Under the pieces are notes generated by a model. The model saw only the letters and a program-made list of their open reading frames with translations. It did no database searches and was not told the DNA's origin. A stretch of DNA of 46,961 bases from JAUIGE01 sp045106685. GTDB taxonomy: Bacteria > Bacteroidota > Bacteroidia > J057. Both the position numbers and the translations under genes were made by a program. Below, in pieces: positions 8,754 to 15,368 of this stretch. Numbering within the stretch: the stretch's first letter is position 1; every line of letters starts with the position of its first letter. The DNA lies in the NCBI GenBank assembly GCA_045106685.1, contig JBGCFB010000060.1, forward strand, positions 1 through 46,961, in the 5' to 3' direction.

Positions 8754-8933
8754 ATGTCTGGAACTATCTTAAAAAAACATCTATTAAGAATCGCCTCCCA
8801 AATTCATGAGGAGACTACGCTCGCTGAAGTATACGAACAGCTTGCCATGTTGGAAGATATTGAGCAATCAGAGCGTGATATTGAAACTGGAAAGGTTATT
8901 TCTAATGAAGAACTCAAGATAAGATTTCAATAG
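8754..8933 (+). CDS. Small antitoxin-like protein, 59 residues
   Basis: Translation of 8754-8933 gives MSGTILKKHLLRIASQIHEE and then an acidic, helical tail. That tail contains MLEDIEQSERDIETGKVIS and NEELKIRFQ. The pattern of a helix followed by E..I..G.VIS.EE.K is common at the C terminus of Bacteroidota RelB/YefM-like antitoxins. A purine-rich AAGGAG lies at 8732-8737, rather far from the ATG. No toxin gene is adjacent: alkC lies before it and the convergent permease stops 11 bases beyond. It would be an orphan antitoxin or a decayed remnant; function is not proven. Confidence 0.55.
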   Translation: MSGTILKKHLLRIASQIHEETTLAEVYEQLAMLEDIEQSERDIETGKVISNEELKIRFQ

Positions 8934-8944
8934 TTCCCCTCTCT

Positions 8945-10252
8945 CTACCCAGCCTTCTCATTCATCTTAAACCAGCCATAACTCACTACCAGAATCCCCA
9001 GGTAAACCGCAAGCAAAGTCGGATTGTATACCGACATCGCCACAAAGGCCACGGAGGCTATAACCAGTGCGACAATAGGCGCAGCAGGATAAAAAGGAAC
9101 CTTGAAAGGTCGTTCCAAATCAGGCTCTTTTTTGCGAAGAACCAATATCGTCACCATCGACACGATATATAAAGTCAATGCGCCAAAACAGGCTATCGTG
9201 ATGATTTCGGCTGTTTTTCCTGTAAAAAGGGCCACGATTCCGATTGCCGTATTGACGAGCAAGGCATTAGCGGGAGTCTGAAAACGTGGATGAACCTTGC
9301 CAAGCATCTTGGGAGCAAAGCCCACGCGACCAAACTCAAATGTAGAGCGACCCGCCGCGAGAATAATACCGTGGAAAGAGGCGATCAGCCCAAAAAGACC
9401 GATCGAAGTGACCAGGGTAAAGAGCAGATGATTTTCTCCGAATAATTTCCCTAAAGCAAGTGGCAAAGGAGAATCTGAAGCTGAACCGCTTGAATCATAT
9501 ACGACCGCTTCCCAACCCGCGACGCCCACCGCGCCACTAAACGTCAGCAGGCAAAGTACGACTAGCGTAAGAATCGCCGATCCAAAGCCGATCAAAATAT
9601 TCCGCTGGGGATTGATGGTTTCTTCGGCGACATTGGCGACGCCTTCGATGGCAAGAAAAAACCAAATGGCAAATGGGATCGCAGCAAAAGCGCCCGACCA
9701 GCCATTGGGCAAGGCATTCTGTTGCATATTTTCCCAAGAAAAAGAAGGTAACGTAGCGCCAGCAAAAATAAGCAGTTCGATCACAGCGATCACCGTAATA
9801 ATCAGCTCAAAAGAGGCTGCCGCTTTTACTCCATAAATATTGAGAAAAGTAAAAACGACATAGGCCACAATCGCAATGGCCAGCACCGGAATATCGGGTA
9901 AGAAAATATTGAGATAGGCTCCAATCGCAAAGGCAATAGCCGGTGGAGCAAAGAGAAATTCGATGTTTTGAGCCATTCCAGCCAGAAATCCCCACTCTTT
10001 CCCCAAGCCTCTCATCGCATAATCAAAAGCACCTCCAGCCTTTGGGATGGCGCATGCAAGTTCGGTATAGCTAAAGGTAAAGGCGAGATACATCACAATG
10101 ATGAACCCTGTCGCGACCGCAAGTCCCAAGGTTCCGCCTTTCTCCAGGCCGAGGTTCCAGCCGAAGTACATGCCCGAGATGACATAGCCTACTCCCAGGC
10201 CCCAAAGCATGAGTGGGCCAAGAGTACGTTTTAGTTTGGGGGATTGCTCCAT
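8945..10252 (-). CDS. APC-superfamily permease, ethanolamine-permease-like
   Basis: Inner-membrane transporter of the amino acid/polyamine/organocation family, 435 residues with about 12 hydrophobic segments. The N terminus LKRTLGPLMLWGLGVGYVIS, then GMYFGWNLGLEKGGTLG, the segment YTELACAIPKAGGAFDYAMR and QNIEFLFAPPAIAFAIGAYL are strongly like the ethanolamine permease subgroup (TIGR00908). Later FAIWFFLAIEGVANVAEETI and STFEFGRVGFAPKMLGKVHP are typical APC helices. No ethanolamine ammonia-lyase genes are in the window, so the substrate could be another small amine or amino acid. Upstream, 10265-10451 holds a long fold-back element that could sit in its leader. Confidence 0.85.
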   Translation of the reverse strand: MEQSPKLKRTLGPLMLWGLGVGYVISGMYFGWNLGLEKGGTLGLAVATGFIIVMYLAFTFSYTELACAIPKAGGAFDYAMRGLGKEWGFLAGMAQNIEFLFAPPAIAFAIGAYLNIFLPDIPVLAIAIVAYVVFTFLNIYGVKAAASFELIITVIAVIELLIFAGATLPSFSWENMQQNALPNGWSGAFAAIPFAIWFFLAIEGVANVAEETINPQRNILIGFGSAILTLVVLCLLTFSGAVGVAGWEAVVYDSSGSASDSPLPLALGKLFGENHLLFTLVTSIGLFGLIASFHGIILAAGRSTFEFGRVGFAPKMLGKVHPRFQTPANALLVNTAIGIVALFTGKTAEIITIACFGALTLYIVSMVTILVLRKKEPDLERPFKVPFYPAAPIVALVIASVAFVAMSVYNPTLLAVYLGILVVSYGWFKMNEKAG

Positions 10253-10264
10253 ATTATAAAATAA

Positions 10265-10451
10265 GTTACTCCCACCATTGCCTGGTGACGCAGGAACTAA
10301 GTCTTAGATCCCTAATCACGATTCTCCAATTTCATTTCCAATCCATTTTTTACTTAAAAGCGGGATTTAGCAAGATGGATTGGAGATTAGTGAATGGAGA
10401 ATAATGATTGCAGACTTAAGTCCTGAACCACTGGGCAATAGTGGGAGTAAC
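10265..10451. repeat. 187-bp imperfect fold-back element (MITE-like)
   Basis: The two ends, GTTACTCCCACcATTGCC at 10265 and its complement ending at 10451, are near-exact inverted repeats. Complementarity continues inward with small gaps for about 80 bases per arm (CAGGAaCTTAAGTC, AATCAC..TTCTCCA, TCCAATCCAT). No coding potential is seen. It lies between the permease start and the stop of the thioredoxin-fold gene. Its size and structure suit a MITE or a large REP/BIME-like unit. Confidence 0.6.
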
Positions 10452-10493
10452 AAAGCTAACATTATTACCAAGGGAGGAAAACCCTTATAAGAC

Positions 10494-10970
10494 CTAGCCT
10501 TCTAGCTTCGCAAGAATCTCCTCTGCGCTGGCCTCTTTAGTAAAGGCAGCTACACGCTTTTTGTCTGCATCAAAAACGTACATACTCGGCACTTCGCTAT
10601 AGCCAAAATATCCGTCGAAGTAGAAATTGGGATCGCGGAGTACGAACACATTTTCAAGCTTGGTGCTATCAAAATGGCGTGCTTTAAAGACTTTGGACTC
10701 TTCGCCATCAGGGTCAGTATTGGTCACAAATACGATATTGAAGTCCTTGAACTTGTCATCGGCCTTGCCGATAATGTCGGCCTGATCGGCACAATGGTCA
10801 CACCAGGGATCAAAGTACACGACGATGGTAGGCTTTCCTTCTACAAGCTGAGCATATGTAAATGACTCGCCGTTAAGGTCCTCAAAACCAAATTTTGGAA
10901 GTGTCTTCTGGGCATAACCGGCAACTGAAAATCCGATTAGCAAACTGAAAAGTATAATAAGATTGCGCAT
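10494..10970 (-). CDS. Exported thioredoxin-fold protein (TlpA/ResA-like)
   Basis: A 158-residue exported thiol-disulfide protein. The ATG at 10970 gives a signal peptide (MRNLIILFSLLIGFSVAGYA); the longer upstream frame is chance. The redox motif WCDHC places the cysteines at residues 57 and 60, after the strand TIVVYFDP. A TlpA-like core follows, with the cis-proline in EVPSMYVFD. It probably reduces or oxidises disulfides in the periplasm. WCDHC differs from the common WCGPC/WCPPC and may tune its redox potential. It stands alone, so no specific partner is shown. Confidence 0.85.
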   Translation of the reverse strand: MRNLIILFSLLIGFSVAGYAQKTLPKFGFEDLNGESFTYAQLVEGKPTIVVYFDPWCDHCADQADIIGKADDKFKDFNIVFVTNTDPDGEESKVFKARHFDSTKLENVFVLRDPNFYFDGYFGYSEVPSMYVFDADKKRVAAFTKEASAEEILAKLEG

Positions 10971-11096
10971 GTTGTCTTTTGATGGCTGTTTTGAAAAATA
11001 GTAACAGAAATTGCTTAACGACAAAAATGCGTTTTTGTGTTTAAATTTTAAGAATAGCACATGAATTAAAAAGCCTGCATCGAACGCTAAATTGTC

Positions 11097-11104
11097 TAAC
11101 TTCG
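11097..11104 (+). promoter_or_regulatory. -7-like box directly before mgtE
   Basis: TAACTTCG is one base from TAnnTTTG and ends four bases before the GTG start of mgtE, the same spacing as before purD. If used, the transcript would be leaderless. Confidence 0.35.
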
Positions 11105-11108
11105 CGGC

Positions 11109-12461
11109 GTGGCAAAAACGCGTATCGGTGAGTACAGTCGCATTGAGCGAATCTCGCGCCTTATCCAGGCGCCAAACGCACATATTACGCGACTGGTAAG
11201 CATGCTCCACCCCACCGAGCTGGCCCAGTTACTCGAGGATTGCGACGAAGAAATTCAGCAAAAAGTGGTGCGTCACCTGCCACGTGAATTGGTATCGCGC
11301 GCATTGGCGGAGATGGATGAGGAAACCAATCCTGGCGAACTGCTTTTGCGGCTTCACCCGCGCGCAGCGGCTGACCTTGTTCAGGAACTCGACCCCGATG
11401 ACGCGACCGACCTACTCTCCCAAATCGACGAGCAGTATCGCGAACGGATTTTGCACCACATCCCGGACGAGGAAGAAGAAGTCATTAACCAACTTCTGAC
11501 CTACGACGAGGAGTCTGCTGGTGGCCTGATGAACCCGGAGGCCGTGCAGGTTCGCACTTCGATGTCGATGCTGCAAGCGACACGCGCTGTCGTGGAGCAA
11601 TCCGAAGAGGTTGAGGAGTTTTACTATATCTATGTCGTCGACGATGACGATGTACTGGTAGGCTATCTTACCTTTAAAAAGCTCTTTCGCACGCCTCGCA
11701 ATGTCAAAGTTGAGGATGTGATGGTGAAGGATATCGAGTCTGTGGAAGTCGATACCGACCAGGAAGAAGTGGCGCGCAGGATGTCGCAGTTTAATCTTCC
11801 GACCTTACCGGTCGTGGATGCGGCAGGAAAGCTGCTCGGGCGTGTCACCTTTGATGATGTTATGGACGTCATGGAGGAAGAAAGCACGGAGGATATCCTG
11901 AGCTTTGCTGGCGTGAGCGATGACGCCGACCTGCGAGGTGGCTGGGCCAATTCTGTAAAAAGTAGAGTGCCCTGGCTGCTGATCAATCTTGCGACTGCTT
12001 CCACAGCGGCCTTTGTTATTTCGCGTTTTGAGGATACGCTTTCTCAAATTACGGCCCTGGCCTTTTTCATGCCAGTGATTGCTGGCGTAGCGGGAAATGG
12101 CGCTACCCAGACCCTTGCGGTTACACTCCGTCGTCTTTCCACGGATGGCATCCCGCCGAGTAAGGCTCTTGGCGTTATTCTAAAAGAAGTCACTGTAGGA
12201 ACCATCAATGGCCTGATGATCGGCGCGATCGCGTCTATTGTCGCGATCTCCACCAATGCCGATCCACTCCTGGGACTAGTCGTCTTTCTTGCCCTTTTTG
12301 GCAACCTCGTGATCTCAGGCCTGGTAGGCTCATTCTTTCCGATTTTACTGGAAAGGCTGGGGATCGACCCTGCGGTGGCATCCAGTATTTTCATTACGGC
12401 CTTTACGGATATTCTGGGCTATACTTTGTTGTTTGGGCTGGGGACGATGATATTGTTGTAA
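11109..12461 (+). CDS. mgtE: Magnesium transporter MgtE
   Basis: Inner-membrane Mg2+ channel of the MgtE family, 450 residues, the usual length. In order it has an N-terminal helical superhelix domain (about 20-125, repeats such as HPTELAQLLEDCDEEIQQ and LHPRAAADLVQELDPDDATD), a CBS pair (about 130-255; GGLMNPEAVQVRTSMSMLQA, LPTLPVVDAAGKLLGRVTFD) and a membrane domain with about five helices (275-450). The signature RVPWLLINLATASTAAFVIS and PVIAGVAGNGATQTLAVTLRR are clear. Acidic residues in the N and CBS domains bind Mg2+ and gate the pore in the family. The start is a GTG at 11109. No longer start is plausible because the TlpA-like gene diverges just upstream. Confidence 0.95.
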   Translation: MAKTRIGEYSRIERISRLIQAPNAHITRLVSMLHPTELAQLLEDCDEEIQQKVVRHLPRELVSRALAEMDEETNPGELLLRLHPRAAADLVQELDPDDATDLLSQIDEQYRERILHHIPDEEEEVINQLLTYDEESAGGLMNPEAVQVRTSMSMLQATRAVVEQSEEVEEFYYIYVVDDDDVLVGYLTFKKLFRTPRNVKVEDVMVKDIESVEVDTDQEEVARRMSQFNLPTLPVVDAAGKLLGRVTFDDVMDVMEEESTEDILSFAGVSDDADLRGGWANSVKSRVPWLLINLATASTAAFVISRFEDTLSQITALAFFMPVIAGVAGNGATQTLAVTLRRLSTDGIPPSKALGVILKEVTVGTINGLMIGAIASIVAISTNADPLLGLVVFLALFGNLVISGLVGSFFPILLERLGIDPAVASSIFITAFTDILGYTLLFGLGTMILL

Positions 12462-12465
12462 GGGG

Positions 12466-12535
12466 GAAGGCTGGGATTTCGCGCATTCCGTCGCCGCTTC
12501 CCAGAAATCCCAGCCAGCCCAGAGCACGCTCCAGA
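12466..12535. repeat. Island repeat, copy A (left border)
   Basis: GGCTGGGATTTC and GAAATCCCAGCC form a 12-bp perfect inverted repeat enclosing about 23 bases. The end CCAGAAATCCCAGCCAGCCC matches the end of copies B and C (CCAGAAATCCCGGCTAGCCC). It starts a few bases after the mgtE stop and marks the left edge of the A+T-rich island. Confidence 0.6.
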
Positions 12536-12583
12536 AAATGTAAGTAAGCTTAAGTGAAAGTCTAAATTTAAAATCGACAAGCC

Positions 12584-13090
12584 TTAATTATTGATTAATA
12601 CAAGCTTAGAGTCTGACTCAAATTTGAAAGGAAGAGGAATTGATTGAAAGAAGGTAGCAAGCACTTTCAGATAATCAATATTAGAAGACTCAAATATTAC
12701 GTCAATATCATCTTTGGTGTATATATTAACTTCTTCAAATCTTAATCCGAAAAAGTTAAATACATGCTCAATTTCGTCCATGTTCAGATGTTTTCTATGT
12801 TGAGCATTTTCCTTGATTTGCGAAATATCCGGAGTTAAAGCAGGTGTCCTTTTTGAGTCGAGCAGAGGCAAGTGTTCTTTAAAAAACTCCTCGCTTCCAA
12901 GTCTAGTAACTACGTTTGTTTTTTTATCGAATAATAGTGGACCGTGGCCAACCAATGCATAAGTGTCATTCCCACCCGAGTCGTGAAACTCTTTGGAAAC
13001 GTAAAACGCATATTGCCGATCGGCTACTTCAATAACCTTTGTTACAACAAAAGCAGGCCCAACTATTTCCTGAAAAAAATCGATATTCAT
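12584..13090 (-). CDS. Immunity-like protein (Imm35/YrhB-like)
   Basis: A 168-residue cytoplasmic protein without signal or membrane segments. The first half has YAFYVSKEF.DSGG, then NDTYALVGHGPLLFDKKTN and VVTRLGSEEFFKEH. This follows the Imm35/YrhB pattern (aromatic strand, then G.GP.l.D..tg.v..lGs...e.y), a family found as immunity proteins beside polymorphic toxins. The second half is acidic and helical and is not recognised. Base use is clearly more A+T-rich than in mgtE. It sits between repeat copies A and B, next to a second immunity-like gene in the same direction. No cognate toxin is in the window. Family placement is from pattern only. Confidence 0.6.
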   Translation of the reverse strand: MNIDFFQEIVGPAFVVTKVIEVADRQYAFYVSKEFHDSGGNDTYALVGHGPLLFDKKTNVVTRLGSEEFFKEHLPLLDSKRTPALTPDISQIKENAQHRKHLNMDEIEHVFNFFGLRFEEVNIYTKDDIDVIFESSNIDYLKVLATFFQSIPLPFKFESDSKLVLINN

Positions 13091-13117
13091 TCTATTCTAG
13101 TTTCTTCTCAAACGCTG

Positions 13118-13233
13118 AGTCGGATTTCGGGTTATGTAGTAGGCTAGCGTGTAATCCGGCACAGAATCCTGTTGGCCGTAGGCCGGGATTACCCACTTTC
13201 CCTCGCACAGTCCAGAAATCCCGGCTAGCCCAG
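13118..13233. repeat. Island repeat, copy B
   Basis: About 115 bases nearly identical to 14030-14145. The last 75 bases (13159-13233) are identical to 14071-14145 as far as I can read. Internally it folds: GTAATCCGGC pairs with GCCGGGATTAC, and GCCGGGATT with AATCCCGGC. It separates the two immunity-like genes. Confidence 0.85.
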
Positions 13234-13303
13234 AGAAAGCAAAGAAGGCGGTGTAAAAGTGGATGATTTGAAACTTTAACAGTAATACTATTTTATAATA
13301 AGG

Positions 13304-13939
13304 CTACTTCAATTTCTGGATTGAGGTAGCCTTTATATATTTGGCTCCCGTAATATTGTTTTCTGATAATTTTGCATGCAAAATTTCTGAAATGTAGATT
13401 TTGTTATCATGATAAGGAAAAGCGATAAGATCATATGTATCAATGATGTTTTGATCCACAACTAGCAAGTCTGGTTCTATTGTGCCATTTTTACCATAAA
13501 GGTCTTTTTTAATCTTATAATCTTCAAATGATTCTAATGCTAAATCTTCTTCTCTAAAGCCAAATTCTGTTCTGTAGAATTTTGACTTTGAATAATGGAT
13601 ATGATTAATTAAATCAAGATCGGCAATGTGGAGCCAGTAATATTGTAAACTTTCACTTCCTACAAATACGTTTACGGGTAAGAATGCATGTTTTAATAAG
13701 TTGAATTTTGATATTAATTCACGTGTCTTCATATTTATTAATAGCCCATTCGCATTTATAGAGGCCTGAGAAATAATATCAGTTAAAATAGCACCTTCCT
13801 TTAGTTTGAATTCTAGGGTAAACTGTTCTTCTGGAATTTCATGAAAATTTAATAGATGCGTGAAGTTCTTAGAGATAGATTCAACTTGTGGGTATAGACT
13901 ACCTATCGACTTGTCAGTCTTCGTCTTGATGATATACAT
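13304..13939 (-). CDS. Immunity-like protein (Imm43/DUF1629-like)
   Basis: A 211-residue soluble protein in a very A+T-rich gene. The order of features fits the DUF1629/Imm43 pattern: a strand-rich start, GLLINMKTRELISKFNLLKH, a line of aromatic strands with paired Tyr (SLQYYWLHIADLDLINHIHY), a SKSKFYRT segment, an interior LIAFPYHDNKIYISEILHAKL and the closing NNITGAKYIKATSIQKL. In that family the I.S..L...L....ITG..F end is typical. Such proteins act as immunity factors for contact-dependent or Rhs-type toxins, but the match is by eye only. It is flanked by repeats B and C and points the same way as its Imm35-like neighbour. Confidence 0.6.
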   Translation of the reverse strand: MYIIKTKTDKSIGSLYPQVESISKNFTHLLNFHEIPEEQFTLEFKLKEGAILTDIISQASINANGLLINMKTRELISKFNLLKHAFLPVNVFVGSESLQYYWLHIADLDLINHIHYSKSKFYRTEFGFREEDLALESFEDYKIKKDLYGKNGTIEPDLLVVDQNIIDTYDLIAFPYHDNKIYISEILHAKLSENNITGAKYIKATSIQKLK

Positions 13940-13986
13940 ATTCTTCTTTATTGTCTTAATTTATAAGTAAATATAGGCCAGTTTGC

Positions 13987-14032
13987 CCAAGCTATCGGGG
14001 ACTTCAATAAGAAACTGGCTTGAATTCTGTGC
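13987..14032. repeat. Island repeat D-type, copy 1
   Basis: CAAGCTATCGGGGACTTC followed by AAGAAaCTGGCTT and TTCTGTGC recurs at 14745-14793 with few changes. Here it runs directly into repeat copy C. Confidence 0.8.
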
Positions 14033-14145
14033 TGGATTTCGGTATGTGGAGTAGGCTAGCGGGTAATCCAGCACAGAATCCTGTTGGCCGTAGGCCGGGA
14101 TTACCCACTTTCCCTCGCACAGTCCAGAAATCCCGGCTAGCCCAG
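14030..14145. repeat. Island repeat, copy C
   Basis: Second copy of the 115-base unit of 13118-13233. Its 75-base right part is identical to copy B. It precedes two short open fragments and the DUF3592-like gene. Confidence 0.85.
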
Positions 14146-14363
14146 GGTTTTTTGTTTAATACCTTTTTGGGAAGTTCTCTAGACTTTGCGTTAGACTTTA
14201 AACTGGATAAATTTGGTAATTTAGATGGGGGACAAGTTCAATAGCAGGTCTTTAGACTCATAGCTGACTTTTAGACGTTATAATTAAGGCTGCTGTCGAT
14301 GCTAATAATTCTGGTAAAGAGAAAGACTCGTCACCTACAGAGCCTCCAAGCGTAGAACCTTAA
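14146..14363 (+). pseudogene. Possible remnant 3' end(s) of a toxin or other gene
   Basis: Right after repeat C, one frame reads FLGSSLDFALDFKLDKFGN and stops at 14242-14244. Another frame, open from 14268, reads AAVDANNSGKEKDSSPTEPP and stops at 14361-14363, four bases before the ATG of the next gene. Neither has a plausible start of its own. A Pro/Ser/Glu-rich tail abutting a small gene looks like the 3' end of a truncated upstream gene, possibly a toxin with its immunity gene. They could also be chance frames. Confidence 0.3.
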
Positions 14364-14367
14364 GATC

Positions 14368-14742
14368 ATGAAAAAGATAGCTGCTCTTTTAAGTCGTGTT
14401 TTGCAACCTCTACTGATAGGTTTCTTTTGCTTCGCTCTATTTCAAGGATTGATTGTAATGTCTAAGCGCTCTGAAAATGTCAAGATAAGGCAGTTTAGAG
14501 AAAGAGGTTTTGTTACCACGGGATATATTTATCGAGAGTTTTATAATAAGGGGGGATACATTGAGTACAATTATTATGTTGATAAAGACAAATATTCAGG
14601 CAACTTATCAAAGGGGAAGCAGTTGTTAGAATTAGGTGTTGGTGACTCTATTAAGTTAGTTTTTAATCCTAGAAATAAAAACAAGACTTACCCGATTAAT
14701 GGCCATGATGATACTGTCTTCTTTTTCCAGTTTTTTGATTAA
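14368..14742 (+). CDS. Small membrane protein, DUF3592-like
   Basis: A 124-residue protein with one N-terminal membrane helix (LLIGFFCFALFQGLIVM) and then a small beta domain. The segment FVTTGYIYREFYNKGGYIEY, followed by YYVDKDKYSGNL and LGVGDSIKLVFNPRNKNKTY, follows the DUF3592 pattern (gxv.....y.Y.v.g..y.g...., vGd.v.v.YnP.np). The domain would face the periplasm or cytoplasm; this cannot be told. The gene is A+T-rich, is bounded by repeats C and D, and starts four bases after the stop of an open fragment. In this setting it could be another immunity protein, but that is inference. Confidence 0.6.
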   Translation: MKKIAALLSRVLQPLLIGFFCFALFQGLIVMSKRSENVKIRQFRERGFVTTGYIYREFYNKGGYIEYNYYVDKDKYSGNLSKGKQLLELGVGDSIKLVFNPRNKNKTYPINGHDDTVFFFQFFD

Positions 14743-14744
14743 TA

Positions 14745-14793
14745 CCAAGCTATCGGGGACTTCTATCAAGAAGCTGGCTTAGATTTCTGTGCA
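14745..14793. repeat. Island repeat D-type, copy 2 (right border)
   Basis: CCAAGCTATCGGGGACTTCT followed by AAGAAGCTGGCTT and TTCTGTGC repeats the unit at 13987-14032. It starts two bases after the DUF3592-like stop codon and marks the right edge of the A+T-rich island. Confidence 0.8.
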
Positions 14794-14850
14794 GTGGGGA
14801 AGGAAAGGTTGACTAGCATGCAATCCAAGCCATGCAGCAAACCTTTTGTA

Positions 14851-15135
14851 CTACAAAACCATCGAAAAAGCTTGCGGCTTGGCAGCAAACAGCTTTTTGG
14901 TACGAGGCCACACTTCTCCAAACAAAGCACTCTCTCTATACGCGTCGAGGGCATGCTCATCAACCCAGTGACTGTAGGTATAACGAACGTTTGGGAACTT
15001 GGCGTCGCGGTATAATTGGAGGTGCGTACAGCCCTCAGCACCGCGAATACGCGTTTCAAACTGATCAAACATCGCATGAAACTCTTCAAGGGCATCTTCT
15101 CGAAATTCCATGCGGACAATGCGAACAATAGACAT
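14851..15135 (-). CDS. Antibiotic biosynthesis monooxygenase (ABM) fold protein
   Basis: A 94-residue dimeric alpha-beta barrel type protein. The sequence starts with the strand IVRIVRMEF, then EFHAMFDQFETRIRGAEGC, then THLQLYRDAKFPNVRYTYSHW and the closing helix FGEVWPRTKKLFAAKP, the usual ABM order. The family includes heme-degrading and quinol monooxygenases and also many proteins with no known reaction, so the chemistry is open. It is cytoplasmic by lack of a signal. It diverges from the subtilase gene and is probably outside the immunity island. Confidence 0.8.
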   Translation of the reverse strand: MSIVRIVRMEFREDALEEFHAMFDQFETRIRGAEGCTHLQLYRDAKFPNVRYTYSHWVDEHALDAYRESALFGEVWPRTKKLFAAKPQAFSMVL

Positions 15136-15201
15136 GTGAGGGTAGTTTTTAGATAAATTAGGCCAAAATCTACGTTAAAAATCAAACATTTAAGGCCTGC
15201 A

Positions 15202-15230
15202 TTGGGTAAGATGCAAAATGTGGTATTTTG
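15202..15230 (+). promoter_or_regulatory. Promoter of the subtilase operon
   Basis: TTG at 15202-15204, 19 bases, then TATTTTG at 15224-15230 fit the Bacteroidota promoter well. Transcription would start near 15237, giving a leader of about 130 bases that contains the large palindrome 15250-15347. Confidence 0.5.
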
Positions 15231-15249
15231 CCACTTCAATTAATATCAT

Positions 15250-15347
15250 ATTATCACGGTCGGTTGCACTACCTCTGTCAGCGCTTCACCACATTGCTTA
15301 AAGCGCTGACAGAGGTTAGCAACCCTAACAAAACCGCTCGTGATAAT
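15250..15347. repeat. Large inverted repeat in the subtilase leader
   Basis: ACCTCTGTCAGCGCTT at 15271-15286 and its exact complement at 15301-15316 form a 16-bp stem with a 14-base loop. Outside this, GGTTGC pairs with GCAACC, and ATTATCACG (15250-15258) pairs with CGTGATAAT (15339-15347), with small bulges. The whole unit is about 98 bases. It lies between the presumed promoter and the ATG at 15369. Confidence 0.85.
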
Positions 15348-15368
15348 CACGTAATACACAATAAGGAA

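Noticed and set aside
14020..14244. 74-residue open frame through repeat C
   Set aside because: Its first two thirds are the DNA repeat itself, and copy B at 13118 is read in a similar chance frame. The coding of the repeat part is not supported; only the tail is kept as a possible remnant.
15228..15368. N-terminal extension of the subtilase
   Set aside because: It would translate the large palindrome and place the signal peptide 48 residues inside the protein. The ATG at 15369 has a ribosome site and gives a normal signal peptide.
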